DNA from: Paenibacillus doosanensis
GTDB taxonomy: Bacteria; Bacillota; Bacilli; Paenibacillales; NBRC-103111
Assembly: GCF_025060755.1 (NCBI RefSeq)
Contig: NZ_JANYUY010000007.1
Location: 122,371 to 186,370, forward strand
Reading direction: 5' to 3'
DNA length: 64,000 nucleotides
The notes beneath the pieces were generated by a model. It saw only the letters and a program-made list of their open reading frames with translations, ran no database searches and was not told where the DNA came from. Below, piece by piece: positions 26,011 to 34,945 of the stretch (positions are counted from its first letter, which is position 1; each line of letters opens with the position of its first letter). The position numbers and the translations under genes were made by a program.

Positions 26011-26451
26011 ATGCTGTCCATTGGCCAGCCGGCCCCTTCGTTCGAGGCGCAAAGCACGCTGGGTCCCATACGGCTCGGTGACGTATTGGGGAAACGCCCT
26101 ATCGTTCTTATTTTCTACCCTAAGGACGAAACCCCGGTTTGCACCAAGCAATTATGCGCCGTGCGCGATTCCAAGTCGCAATACGCCGAATACGACGCTC
26201 TCGTGCTGGGCGTCAATCCCGGGTCGCTGGAGGAGCACCGTCAATTTTCGCAAAAATTCATGTATGATTTTCCGCTTGTTTCGGATGCGGACGAACGCAT
26301 ACGCAAGCTGTATGACGTCGGCAAAGTGCTATTTTTCATTCAGCAGCGGATCGTCTACGTCATCAACCGCTCCGGCATCATCGTGTACGCCCAAAAAGGT
26401 AACAGGCCTACCTCGGAAATATTGGCCGCGCTGCAAGCCGATCGGGATTGA
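26011..26451 (+). CDS. Peroxiredoxin, AhpC/TSA (BCP-like)
   Basis: 146 residues from ATG 26011 (AAAGGAG 8-9 nt upstream; ATG 26002 touches the SD). Peroxidatic Cys44 in FYPKDETPVCTKQLC with a second Cys49, the BCP alpha-2 resolving position. The canonical TPGCT is TPVCT here. Expected cytosolic thioredoxin-dependent peroxidase; a second enzyme of this kind in the window besides Tpx. Confidence 0.9.
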   Translation: MLSIGQPAPSFEAQSTLGPIRLGDVLGKRPIVLIFYPKDETPVCTKQLCAVRDSKSQYAEYDALVLGVNPGSLEEHRQFSQKFMYDFPLVSDADERIRKLYDVGKVLFFIQQRIVYVINRSGIIVYAQKGNRPTSEILAALQADRD

Positions 26452-26463
26452 GCCAAGTTTGAG

Positions 26464-26500
26464 AAAAAACGTCCGGCCTGCAGCGGCCGGACGTTTTTTT
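26464..26500 (+). terminator. Terminator of peroxiredoxin gene
   Basis: AACGTCCGGCC-TGCAG-CGGCCGGACGTT stem, A run before and seven T after; usable in both directions. Confidence 0.92.
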
Positions 26501-26635
26501 AACAGACAATAGGGCCCGCGTCTTTCGGCTGCGGATACGAAAACCGGCGGCTCCTTCCAAGCCGGTCTGGTTCCGGGTTCTTATGCTATGCCCAATCGGC
26601 AATCTTGTCCGTTTCTACGAAGCCGCCTATAACGA

Positions 26636-27601
26636 TTATTGGGACAGACGCTTGGTCAGCTCGTAAAGATCCATGTTAAATTCTTTTTTCGTATTGACGA
26701 CGAGATCGATATCGGTTGTCACCAGCTCGCCTTTAATAACGCCGCAGCCCTTGCCGGATTCGCCCTCGATCAGCTTGCGTACCGCAAAATCGCCCAGCTT
26801 GCTGGCAAGAATGCGGTCATTGTGCGTCGGCGCGCCGCCGCGTTGAATATGTCCGAGCACCGTAACGCGAGGCTCGATGCCGTTGCGCTTCATAATCTCG
26901 TTGGCGATATCCTCGCCTCTGCCTACGCCTTCGGCTACAACAACGATACTGTGGCGTTTGCCTTGGCCGAAGTTGCCCGTCATCCGCTGCGCCACTTCAT
27001 CCAGATCGTACGGCACCTCCGGAACGAGAATCGTTTCGGCGCCGCTGGCAAGGCCCGCATACAGCGCGATGTCGCCGCAGTGGCGGCCCATAACTTCCAC
27101 GACAGAGGAACGCTCGTGGGAGCTCATCGTGTCGCGCAGCTTGTTGATCGCGTCAACGACGATGCTGACCGCCGTATCGAAGCCGATCGTACAATCGGTG
27201 AACGGGATGTCGTTATCGATCGTGCCCGGCAGACCCATAGTCTTGATGCCGAGCTTGCTCAGCTTGTTCGCGCCTTGATAAGAGCCGTCGCCGCCGATGA
27301 CGACAAGGCCGTCGATGCCTCTTTTGCGCAGATTTTCCGCACCCAGCTGCTGGCCTTCGAGCGTCGTAAATTCTTTACATCGCGCCGTCTGCAAAATCGT
27401 GCCGCCGCGCTGAATGATATCGCCTACGCTGCGCAAATCCATCTCTCTAATATCGTCGTTGATAAGACCGGCATAGCCGCGCTGTACCCCGAATACTTCC
27501 AAACCGTGAAACAACCCGCTGCGCACGACCGCGCGAACCGCCGCATTCATTCCTTGCGAATCTCCGCCGCTTGTCAAAACGGCAATTCTTTTAATAGACA
27601 T
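26636..27601 (-). CDS. pfkA: ATP-dependent 6-phosphofructokinase
   Basis: 321 residues, GGAGGAA before ATG. ATP loop LTSGGDSQGMNAAVRA (most family members have GGDSPGMN; Gln replaces Pro), GGDGSYQGA, catalytic PGTIDNDI with Asp about 128, MGRHCGD substrate loop and LGHIQRGG. Standard bacterial tetrameric PFK committing fructose-6-P to glycolysis. The usual partner pyk is not next to it; the upstream gene is the terpene synthase, 44 bp away on the same strand. Confidence 0.96.
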   Translation of the reverse strand: MSIKRIAVLTSGGDSQGMNAAVRAVVRSGLFHGLEVFGVQRGYAGLINDDIREMDLRSVGDIIQRGGTILQTARCKEFTTLEGQQLGAENLRKRGIDGLVVIGGDGSYQGANKLSKLGIKTMGLPGTIDNDIPFTDCTIGFDTAVSIVVDAINKLRDTMSSHERSSVVEVMGRHCGDIALYAGLASGAETILVPEVPYDLDEVAQRMTGNFGQGKRHSIVVVAEGVGRGEDIANEIMKRNGIEPRVTVLGHIQRGGAPTHNDRILASKLGDFAVRKLIEGESGKGCGVIKGELVTTDIDLVVNTKKEFNMDLYELTKRLSQ

Positions 27602-27645
27602 GTAAGGTTTCCTCCTAAGCTTTATGCGCTCCCCTGCTTGGGGAA

Positions 27646-28704
27646 TTATGATGTTTTACGAATCCAGACGCTGTTAATAAAGAAGAAAATCCGTGTCAGC
27701 GGACTGCCCTTCATCAGCTCCCGCGAAACTTGCTTCACTTGTTTTTGCTTGCTAACCTTAGGGTCGGACAAATACAGCGCGAGCAAACCTTCGATAATCA
27801 TGCGGTGAAACGCGGGGTGCTCCAGCAGGTTCGCTTTGTTCCTTGCTTCCAGTACGATAGCGGCTATTCGTTCCACGGTTTGATCCATGTCGCGGTAATA
27901 GCTGCAAAAATTGAGATCGCCGCCGATTTCGTCTTCCTCTTGGTCGATCAAATAGTCGAGCAATATATGCAATCCGCAAATGTACGGGAAATAAGCGTCG
28001 TGAATCGGCGCAACGGCATCCTCGTTCAGACTCGGATTCGACGCCGCCAGAAATAGCATAAATACGCCCAGGGTCGAGCCGGTCGCCGCCGCAAACTCAT
28101 TCCAGCTTATGGCCTGAAACCGGGATTCGTGCCTGCTCCACCATGCAAGCAGCGCCTCCTCCCGAAGCTCGTGGCGTATATGCTTGTACACCTGTAAATC
28201 GCAATATAAGCCTACCAGCTGCCTGACGTGATCCGCTACGAGCGGATACGACGGAAGCAGCTTTAAGCTGGCTTGACACGTCTTGACGAGCCCGTTCAAG
28301 TAACCGCCGTCCTCCTGCTCTGCGCGAAGCGAATAATAATCGTGCAGAGGCTCGGCCGGATCGACGGCATCGAGCATCGACTGGTGGAGCATGCGGAAAT
28401 CGTTCGGGTCCATGGATGTGCTCCGGTCACACAGATTGTCCAAATAGTCGCTGATCGTTTGAAAAGCGACGATGAGCGGTATCAGCACATGGCGCATCTC
28501 CAAATTGGCCGCGGCATAAACAGCCCCGCCCTCACAGTGAAACTGCTTGCTCGTCATGCTGTCGATAGCTTGCTTCCTAAGCTCGCGATCGGGAATCGCC
28601 TCGGCAATGGAACGCCAATAACGCAGTTGTTCGCGAACTTCGGGCAGCACGTACCGGTATACCCGCATCATCAACTGAATGGAATTGCCGGGGACTAGCG
28701 GCAT
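27646..28704 (-). CDS. ytpB: Tetraprenyl-beta-curcumene synthase-like terpene synthase (YtpB family)
   Basis: 352 residues from ATG 28704 (GAGG 8 nt upstream; reading frame extends upstream into the neighbouring gene). Alpha-helical protein with the family pattern MRVYRYVLPEVREQLRYWR, Asp-rich SDYLDNLCDRSTSMDPND (metal-diphosphate binding), and YLIDQEEDEIGGDLNF. YtpB of Bacillus subtilis cyclises tetraprenyl diphosphate to tetraprenyl-beta-curcumene, a precursor of sporulene-type C35 terpenoids. The upstream gene ends 10 bp before this start. Confidence 0.88.
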   Translation of the reverse strand: MPLVPGNSIQLMMRVYRYVLPEVREQLRYWRSIAEAIPDRELRKQAIDSMTSKQFHCEGGAVYAAANLEMRHVLIPLIVAFQTISDYLDNLCDRSTSMDPNDFRMLHQSMLDAVDPAEPLHDYYSLRAEQEDGGYLNGLVKTCQASLKLLPSYPLVADHVRQLVGLYCDLQVYKHIRHELREEALLAWWSRHESRFQAISWNEFAAATGSTLGVFMLFLAASNPSLNEDAVAPIHDAYFPYICGLHILLDYLIDQEEDEIGGDLNFCSYYRDMDQTVERIAAIVLEARNKANLLEHPAFHRMIIEGLLALYLSDPKVSKQKQVKQVSRELMKGSPLTRIFFFINSVWIRKTS

Positions 28705-28714
28705 CCGTCGATCC

Positions 28715-29305
28715 TCAAAACTCAAGCGAACTCCCTCCGGTCTGTTGAAACGAATATTGCAGCAGCAGCTTGATCTCCATCCATTGCAGCTCCGCCAGGA
28801 GAGCTTCGGCCGCTTCATCCTGATAAACGGTCACCTGCTGCTCCACCGCATCCGTGAACAGCCCCGGATTCCATACCGGACTCGTCATCAACTGGTCCAG
28901 CCGCCCTCTGAGCGCGGCGCTGCCGATGCGGTCCGGATCGTAAGAAATCTGCGCGAGCTTGCCGATCAGCAGGCCGTAGGCCGGATGAGCGCCCGCCATG
29001 CGAAACCAATATTTCGCGTTGCTGTAGTCGCCTTCCATCCGGTGCATGACGCCGTGCCAGTAGCTGCCGGTAGCATTATCGATGCTCTGTGACAGCGTGT
29101 GGGACTTGTCGAGGCTTTCATTTAACAAATGCAAGCCCGCTTTGACCGCGGAAGCATAAGGAAGCTGATCCGCATTCAATTCGCCGCAAGGCATCTTCGC
29201 TATGCGAATATCGAGCAGCTCATCCCATTCTTCCATAGGATAAAGGGAAGGCTGGTGCTCCTTGAGCGCGTTCCACAGCCTGTTTACCGATTCCGTCCAT
29301 GTCAT
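28715..29305 (-). CDS. Hypothetical protein, conserved helical type
   Basis: 196 residues, GAGGTGATC before ATG. Soluble helical protein. The central SYWHGVMHRMEGDYSNAKYWFRMAG...HPAYGLL resembles a widespread unnamed bacterial family in which SxWHxxxHRxEGDxxNAxYW is conserved. The His/Glu/Asp pattern could bind metal or substrate. It lies 10 bp upstream of the terpene synthase gene and is probably cotranscribed, so a role in terpenoid metabolism is possible but unproven. Confidence 0.7.
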   Translation of the reverse strand: MTWTESVNRLWNALKEHQPSLYPMEEWDELLDIRIAKMPCGELNADQLPYASAVKAGLHLLNESLDKSHTLSQSIDNATGSYWHGVMHRMEGDYSNAKYWFRMAGAHPAYGLLIGKLAQISYDPDRIGSAALRGRLDQLMTSPVWNPGLFTDAVEQQVTVYQDEAAEALLAELQWMEIKLLLQYSFQQTGGSSLEF

Positions 29306-29453
29306 AGCCTGATCACCTCATCTCTGCCGAAAACTCATAACCTTTATTATATTACAAAGCGGGTTCCATGCCCATCTATTTTGCTATTTTACCATATAAG
29401 AACGATTTTCTTCACTATGCCGATGAGATCGGCGGCATCCCGCCCGGAGCTTC

Positions 29454-29771
29454 TTAATGATGCGCCGCCGAAGGAGCAATATCCTGATTCACCCTAAACC
29501 ACAGATGCAGCTCATTGATCGTTCCCGCGAGCTCGGCGATTTCGCTGTTTAACTGGCAGGAAATCTTGAAATTATCCTCGACGTCCAGTTGGCCCTGCTT
29601 GCGGATAATGATTTTCTCCAGCCGCTTCACCTGATCGGGGATTGTCCCCCGTATTTCCTCCCACCGAAGCAGAATTTCGGCCCGCTCCCAATCGGAATAC
29701 TCTTCCCATTCTTTCTCCAGATGAGGCAGCGGGATACCAAGACGCTCGTCTTGTAAAAATGTCCATGTCAT
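29454..29771 (-). CDS. Hypothetical helical protein
   Basis: 105 residues, AAAGGCGGA before ATG. Rich in Glu, Trp and Leu, with predicted helices (EWEEYSDWERAEILLRWEEIRG; QVKRLEKIIIRKQGQLD) that may form a coiled coil. No signal peptide or membrane helix. No family recognised. Its MTWT start resembles that of the next downstream gene, but no wider similarity is seen. Confidence 0.65.
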   Translation of the reverse strand: MTWTFLQDERLGIPLPHLEKEWEEYSDWERAEILLRWEEIRGTIPDQVKRLEKIIIRKQGQLDVEDNFKISCQLNSEIAELAGTINELHLWFRVNQDIAPSAAHH

Positions 29772-29909
29772 GGATCATTCCGCCTTTCTATATAGCGCTC
29801 TTTTTCATGTCTACATTACTGTACCATGAAGCCGCGATGCTCTGCCAGTAGGAGCGCAAATTTTCCGCTCTGACGGAGCAATTTGTGTGTTATACTAGGT
29901 TTCATGATT

Positions 29910-29924
29910 TGTTAACGTTAAACA
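29910..29924. promoter_or_regulatory. Possible operator before the MATE gene
   Basis: TGTTAACGTTAAACA dyad 19 bp before the MATE ATG and just after a TATACT -10-like hexamer at 29890-29895. Confidence 0.35.
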
Positions 29925-29943
29925 TAAAAACTAGGAGTCTGTT

Positions 29944-31275
29944 ATGAGTAGCCACCGAGAAACGAGAGTATCGTTCAAACAATTGTTCGCCTTTTTCATC
30001 CCGCTCGGGATTTCGGCCAGCCTTGTCACGATCTCTCACGTCATTATTAACAGCACGCTGGCCCGCTCGGCGAGCCCCGAGATCATTATCGCCAGCTACG
30101 CCCTGCCGCTCAGCATTCTCGGCATTACCGAGAGGCCGGCCGTTCTGATGCGTCAAACCTGCTCCGCCCTGGTCCGCGACCGGGTATCCTTCCGAGCCAT
30201 GTCGGCGATCAGCTGGTACATACTGGCCTGCGTCATGCTGCTTGGCGCCCTGATCTGCTACACTCCCATAGGCAAATGGGTGTTTTTGCATTTTTTCGGC
30301 GTGGAAACCGCCCTCCTGCAGCCGATGATCGAAGTGTATCAAGTGCTGATGTTCGTCAGCATTTTTTCGGGGCTCCGCTGCTTGTATCACGGCATTATTA
30401 TTTTCAATATGCGGACGAAATGGCTGACGATCGGCATGGTCATCCGCCTCATCTCCATGTACCTGCTGTCGCTTTATTTTATTCATACCGGGGTTGACAG
30501 CGGCCGGGTAGGCGCCATCATCTTCTTGACGGGCATGGTCGTCGAGGCGGCGGTCAGCGTATGGGAGGGGCGCTCGCTGCTGAAGCAAATTCCCGAGAAG
30601 AAGCCGGATCATCCGATCGAAAAGCCGCGGCAAATTTTTCAATTTTACCGGCCGCTGCTCTATTCTTCGGTTATCGCGGTCGTGATCGGGCCTTCCGTCA
30701 ACGCGTTTCTCGGCAAAACGATGGATTTTCAGCTCTCCGTCGCCGCGTTCGCGATTGCGGGCAGCCTGATGAACCTCGTGCAAAGCTTTTTCTCGTATAT
30801 TCACCAGATCGTGCTGAACTTTTACCGGAAAGACGCGCGTACCGTTATGAGGTTTACGCTGACGCTCGCCTTTATTCCGACGCTGCTGATCGCGCTGCTC
30901 TCCTACACGCCGCTCGGGCCCTTATTCATGCAGAACGTGATGGGCGTGAACGAGAGGCTGATGACGGCCAGTCTCGATACGCTGCGCGTCTTTATGATAA
31001 CGACCCTCGTGTTCCCTTGGCTCGATTTCGGCAACGGCATGATTATGCTGCGGGGAGAGACGAAGGTGATGGTTTGGTCGCAGGCGGCCAACGTGACGGT
31101 AACCTTAGTTTCCCTCGTGCTCTGCGTCTTCTGGAGCCCGGGCTGGAACGGCATGGTCGGCGCTCTTGCCCAATCGCTGGGGGTAGCCGCGGAAGCGGCC
31201 GTCGTCTGGTTCGTGCTGAGGGAAACGATGAAATCAAGCAATAAAACGCCGTTTCAGGCTACATTCAAATCATAG
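29944..31275 (+). CDS. MATE/MOP-superfamily exporter-like membrane protein
   Basis: 443 residues, CTAGGAG before ATG. Twelve predicted helices in two pseudo-repeats; opening FKQLFAFFIPLGISASLVTISHVIINSTLA is typical of MATE/polysaccharide-exporter proteins. The second half restarts at about residue 230 with FYRPLLYSSVIAVVIGPSVNAFLG. Substrate unknown. It is 10 bp upstream of an MFS gene, so two exporters are translationally linked. Confidence 0.78.
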   Translation: MSSHRETRVSFKQLFAFFIPLGISASLVTISHVIINSTLARSASPEIIIASYALPLSILGITERPAVLMRQTCSALVRDRVSFRAMSAISWYILACVMLLGALICYTPIGKWVFLHFFGVETALLQPMIEVYQVLMFVSIFSGLRCLYHGIIIFNMRTKWLTIGMVIRLISMYLLSLYFIHTGVDSGRVGAIIFLTGMVVEAAVSVWEGRSLLKQIPEKKPDHPIEKPRQIFQFYRPLLYSSVIAVVIGPSVNAFLGKTMDFQLSVAAFAIAGSLMNLVQSFFSYIHQIVLNFYRKDARTVMRFTLTLAFIPTLLIALLSYTPLGPLFMQNVMGVNERLMTASLDTLRVFMITTLVFPWLDFGNGMIMLRGETKVMVWSQAANVTVTLVSLVLCVFWSPGWNGMVGALAQSLGVAAEAAVVWFVLRETMKSSNKTPFQATFKS

Positions 31276-31285
31276 AATCGAGTGA

Positions 31286-32461
31286 GTGATCCGAGTGGAA
31301 AGTGCATCTCAGCCCCGGCAGCCGCGGTTTGCCGTGCAGCGGGGCTTTACGTTTTCGTTCTATATGACGACCGCCGTCATCGTCTCCTTCTTCCCGCTAT
31401 ACTTTCAATCGATCGGCTACTCGACCGTGCAGATCGGTCTGCTGTATTCGATCGGCCCGATGATCGGCATCGTCTCCAATCTGTTCTGGGGCGTCGTCAG
31501 CGACAAGCTGAGCACCGTCCGCAAAATTCTGATCGGCATCCTGGCCGGCCAGTTCCTGCTCGCGCTGCTGCTGTTCCATACGTCCCATTTCGGGCTGCTC
31601 ATGCTGCTGATGGCGCTGTTCTTCTTCTTCCAATCGCCGACCAGCTCGCTGAACGACAGCTTGACGCTTCTGAGCATCAGCGGCACGAACAAAAGCTACG
31701 CTTCGTTTCGCGTCTGGGGCTCGACCGGCTTCGCCTTCGCCTCGCTCGCGTTCGGCCTGCTGCTGAAGCAGCAGGGCTCCGGCTTAACGGTGTTCTTATG
31801 CCTCGGTTCGATCGGCTTGTCCTTCCTGCTGTCGTTCTTTCTGACCGATGCCGGAAGCGGCGCCCGCAAGAAGCCGGAGCTGCGCGGCATGATCCAAGTG
31901 ATCGGGTCGAGGCCGTTTCTGCTGTTTCTGCTGACCGTTATCGTCGTCTCCATCGCCCACCGGTTCAACGACGGGTTTCTGGCTCTGTTCCTGCAGCGGA
32001 TCGGAGCGGACTCGTCGCTGGTCGGGTGGTCCTGGATGGTGTCCGCCGTCAGCGAAATCCCTACCTTCTTTTTGCTGAGCAAGTACGGGCATCGCTATAA
32101 GGAGCTTCCGCTCCTCGCCGTATGCGGAGTCGTCTATTTCATCCGCTTCGCGCTGATGAGCCGGGTCGACAATCCGCTCTGGGTCATCGCCATTCAGGCG
32201 ATGCACAGCATCTCGTTCGGCATCTTCTTCTTCACCGCCGTCCGTTATATTCAGAACGTCGTGCCCGATGAATACCGATCCACCGGACAAGCCGTGTTCG
32301 CCGTCTGCTGGTCGGGCATAGCGGGCTTGATCAGCGGCACGCTCGGCGGCTGGCTGTTCCGCGACTTCGGGCCCCATATGATGTACGGGGTCGGCGCCTG
32401 CCTGTCCCTGCTCGCGGTGGCCGGTTTCCTGCTGCTGCACTATTGTCAAAGAAAAGCGTAA
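31286..32461 (+). CDS. MFS transporter, LacY/HcaT-like (paralogue of 21688-22866)
   Basis: 391 residues; GTG 31286 or GTG 31295, both with a weak GAGTGAG. Twelve helices; shares block motifs with the MFS at 21688-22866 (FSFYMTTAVIVSFFPLYF, FRVWGSTGF, HRFNDGFLALFLQRIG, EIPTFFLLSKYGHRYKELPLL). Cotranscribed with the MATE-like gene. Repeat M copy 2 starts 6 bp after its stop codon, as copy 1 does at its paralogue. Confidence 0.84.
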   Translation: MIRVESASQPRQPRFAVQRGFTFSFYMTTAVIVSFFPLYFQSIGYSTVQIGLLYSIGPMIGIVSNLFWGVVSDKLSTVRKILIGILAGQFLLALLLFHTSHFGLLMLLMALFFFFQSPTSSLNDSLTLLSISGTNKSYASFRVWGSTGFAFASLAFGLLLKQQGSGLTVFLCLGSIGLSFLLSFFLTDAGSGARKKPELRGMIQVIGSRPFLLFLLTVIVVSIAHRFNDGFLALFLQRIGADSSLVGWSWMVSAVSEIPTFFLLSKYGHRYKELPLLAVCGVVYFIRFALMSRVDNPLWVIAIQAMHSISFGIFFFTAVRYIQNVVPDEYRSTGQAVFAVCWSGIAGLISGTLGGWLFRDFGPHMMYGVGACLSLLAVAGFLLLHYCQRKA

Positions 32462-32467
32462 ACACTT

Positions 32468-32641
32468 TAAAAGGGTGGTCAACACGTTCGCTGCGGTACC
32501 CATTTGATCTTCCAATCGCTCTTGTCCCCGGATTTCTTGAATAATTAACCCTTGAATGGGTTGAAATCCGGGGACAAAGGCAACCGCTGACGCTTTTCCA
32601 GATTCAATTGGCCCCTCCGCTCGGTTTTTCACCGGGCTTCT
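32468..32641 (+). repeat. MITE-like repeat family M, copy 2
   Basis: About 174 bp. Ends TAAAAGGGTGGTCAACA and TTTTTCACCGGGCTTCT; central perfect 15-bp stem TTGTCCCCGGATTTC/GAAATCCGGGGACAA; conserved CGCTTTTCCAGATTCAA and TTGGCCCCTCCGCT blocks. A second TTTTCACCGAGCTTCT follows directly at 32649-32664, as if the right end were duplicated. Confidence 0.85.
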
Positions 32642-32692
32642 GCCAAATTTTCACCGAGCTTCTACAAAAAAAATTGCGTAAAGTGCAAGAAT

Positions 32693-32720
32693 TTGTCCGA
32701 ATCCGTCGTCTATATAGTAT
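32693..32720 (+). promoter_or_regulatory. Probable promoter of the ABC efflux operon
   Basis: TTGTCC (32693-32698), a 16-bp spacer and TAGTAT (32715-32720), with the overlapping TATAGT as an alternative. The start would be near 32727. Confidence 0.45.
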
Positions 32721-32744
32721 AGGCGTCGTGTGAGTCAGCTTAAG

Positions 32745-32779
32745 AGTCCTGCCGCATGAATATGCCGCAGGACTTTTTG
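32745..32779 (+). terminator. Leader terminator (possible attenuator) before the ABC efflux operon
   Basis: AGTCCTGC-c-GCAT-gaat-ATGC-c-GCAGGACT stem followed by TTTT, 58 bp before the ATPase start and just after the promoter. Too far from the upstream MFS to be its natural terminator alone, so it may be an attenuator. Confidence 0.6.
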
Positions 32780-32836
32780 GCGTCGGCTTCACCGTCTTGA
32801 AGCAGACAGCAGTACCAAGGATAACGGAGGGGTCAT

Positions 32837-33529
32837 GTGCTTGCAGTTAAACATTTATCGCACCGGTTTCGCAACGGAGATGAAGAGACGCCGGTCCTTC
32901 ACGACATCGATTTCGTCGTCGACAAAGGAGAGATGGTCGCCCTGCTCGGCAGCTCGGGATCGGGCAAATCCACTTTGCTCAATTTGATGGCCGGCTTGAT
33001 GAAGCCGACGCAGGGCAGCATCCTGATCGGCGGCGAGTCCATCGAACGGATGAGTGAGAACCAGCTGGCGGAATTCCGCCGCACGCATATCGGATTTATT
33101 TTCCAATCTTACGAATTGATTCCCCACCTGACTGTGCGGGAGAACGTGGAGCTTCCCCTCGTGTTCCAGGGGATGAAAGCCAAGGCTCGCAAGGACAAGG
33201 CCGTCGCCTTGCTGACCAAGGTCGGTCTCGGAGAGAAGACCGAGATGTTCCCGTCGCAGCTGTCCGGCGGCCAGCAGCAGCGGGTCAGCATCGCGCGCTC
33301 ACTGGTGACCGAGCCTGCCATTGTCTTCGCCGACGAGCCGACGGGAAACCTCGATACGAAGACGGAGAAAGAAATTATCGACCTGCTCATCGAGCTTAAC
33401 GAATCGCTTCAGATCACCTTCGTCATCGTCACCCACGAGCTGGAGGTAGCGAGGCGGACCCGCCGGGTCATTCAGCTCAGAGACGGCTTTCTGGTCGAAG
33501 ACGAGCTGTGGGCAGGTGAAGAACAGTGA
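32837..33529 (+). CDS. ABC transporter ATPase (LolD/MacB type)
   Basis: 230 residues from GTG 32837, GGAGG 6 nt upstream. Walker A GSSGSGKST (about 38-46), Q-loop FIFQSYELIPHLTVREN, signature LSGGQQQRVSIARSLV, Walker B IVFADEPTGNLD, and H-switch THE. The LIPHLTVREN and NLDTKTEKEI wording is that of LolD/MacB-family ATPases, which power mechanotransmission exporters. Overlaps the permease gene by 4 bp (GTGA). Confidence 0.95.
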   Translation: MLAVKHLSHRFRNGDEETPVLHDIDFVVDKGEMVALLGSSGSGKSTLLNLMAGLMKPTQGSILIGGESIERMSENQLAEFRRTHIGFIFQSYELIPHLTVRENVELPLVFQGMKAKARKDKAVALLTKVGLGEKTEMFPSQLSGGQQQRVSIARSLVTEPAIVFADEPTGNLDTKTEKEIIDLLIELNESLQITFVIVTHELEVARRTRRVIQLRDGFLVEDELWAGEEQ

Positions 33530-34932
33530 AGCTGTCCGATTATTTAAAGCTCGGCTGGGAGCAGCTGCGGCGAAGAGTCGTCGTCACCGCGCTCTGCTGC
33601 ATGGGAATCGCTATCGGGTCGGCTTCCATCATCGTCGCGCTTTCCTTCGGGGAATCGATCAATCATTACAGCAAAGAGCAGATGAGCTATTACATCAAGT
33701 CCGACGAGATTACGGTGCGCAGCGGGCAAGCCCCCGAAGCAAGCAGCGGCGACGCGGGCGCCTTGAAGCCCTATGAGCTCAGCAAAGCCAAGATCGATAT
33801 GATGCGCACGCTGCCCCATGTCAAAGCGCTGGCGACTTATCAGACGTTGGATCAGTTCCAGTTCGAGATCGATAACAAGCGCGGCTATCTTAACAACTTA
33901 TATGCGACCGAGCTGGACTCGCTGGAAGCGTTCGGTTCCGAATTCGCGCAGGGCGGGTCGTCCGATATGGACAACAGTATCATTCTAAGCTACGGAGCGA
34001 CGATGGGGCTGATTGACGAGCAATTGTCCCGGGCGTCCCGCAGCCGGGAGCTTCAGAACCAGTTGAGCGAGCGCGAAGCTTCCGACAGCTGGCGCAATCA
34101 GATGATGATCCCCTACCCCGTGTACCAAAAGCAGATTATATTGAAGCCGCAGCTGTATTTGTCGAACGGGACGGAAATCGCCAGTCTGCAATTTCCGCTG
34201 CGCGTCGTCGGTATTTTGAAAAAGCCCGAAGGGGTGCCCGACGATGTCGTCATGAATATGAAGACCGCCTATATTTCCCCGGCGCTCGGTCATAAGCTGA
34301 GAGATGCGATCGCGGAGGAAACGTCGAACGTCGGCAAGAAATCGTCCGGTTCCTCTTCGCAGACGCAGAGCGCGGAGCCTGAATACGGCGAGGTCAAAAT
34401 CAAGGTGGACGACAGCTCCCGCGTCCGGGAAGTCGAAGAGCTGGTCAAAAAGCTGAAGCTGTCCACCGAAACGAATCTGTACCGCGAAGAGCAGATGCAA
34501 GGGGAGCTCGTTATTTTACGCCTTGTATTCGGCGGCGTCGGCCTGTTCATTCTGTTCGTCGCCTCGATCTCCATTATCGTGGCGATGACGATGTCCACCT
34601 ACCAGCGGCGCCGGCAAATCGGCATTATGAAGGTGCTCGGGGCGAACCTGCGGCAAATCCGCAACATGTTTATGGTCGAATCGGCTCTGCTCGGGGTGCT
34701 CGGCGGGATGTGCGGCATTTTATTATCGTACTGGGTCATTTGGGGCATCAACATCGCCGTGCTGCGCTTCTCTCCGCCGAGGTCCGGAGCGCAGCAGGAA
34801 ATTTTGTTCATCAGCCCGTGGATACTGCCTGTCGGTTTATTTTTCGCCGTGCTGACCGGCGTATTATCCGGCATTTATCCGGCAGTCAAAGCATCCCGCA
34901 CCGACGCGTTAACCGCAATCAAACGAGATTAG
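33526..34932 (+). CDS. MacB/FtsX-type ABC permease
   Basis: 468 residues, GTG start overlapping the ATPase stop. One N-terminal helix (about 18-38), a large extracytoplasmic domain (40-325) and three C-terminal helices (330-365, 380-405, 425-450) with the FtsX signature IGIMKVLGANLRQIRNMFMVESALLGVLGG and the closing YPAVKASRTDALTAIKRD. It probably moves a peptide, lipid or drug outward together with the adaptor downstream. Confidence 0.92.
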   Translation: MKLSDYLKLGWEQLRRRVVVTALCCMGIAIGSASIIVALSFGESINHYSKEQMSYYIKSDEITVRSGQAPEASSGDAGALKPYELSKAKIDMMRTLPHVKALATYQTLDQFQFEIDNKRGYLNNLYATELDSLEAFGSEFAQGGSSDMDNSIILSYGATMGLIDEQLSRASRSRELQNQLSEREASDSWRNQMMIPYPVYQKQIILKPQLYLSNGTEIASLQFPLRVVGILKKPEGVPDDVVMNMKTAYISPALGHKLRDAIAEETSNVGKKSSGSSSQTQSAEPEYGEVKIKVDDSSRVREVEELVKKLKLSTETNLYREEQMQGELVILRLVFGGVGLFILFVASISIIVAMTMSTYQRRRQIGIMKVLGANLRQIRNMFMVESALLGVLGGMCGILLSYWVIWGINIAVLRFSPPRSGAQQEILFISPWILPVGLFFAVLTGVLSGIYPAVKASRTDALTAIKRD

Positions 34933-34945
34933 GAGATTTAAGCTC

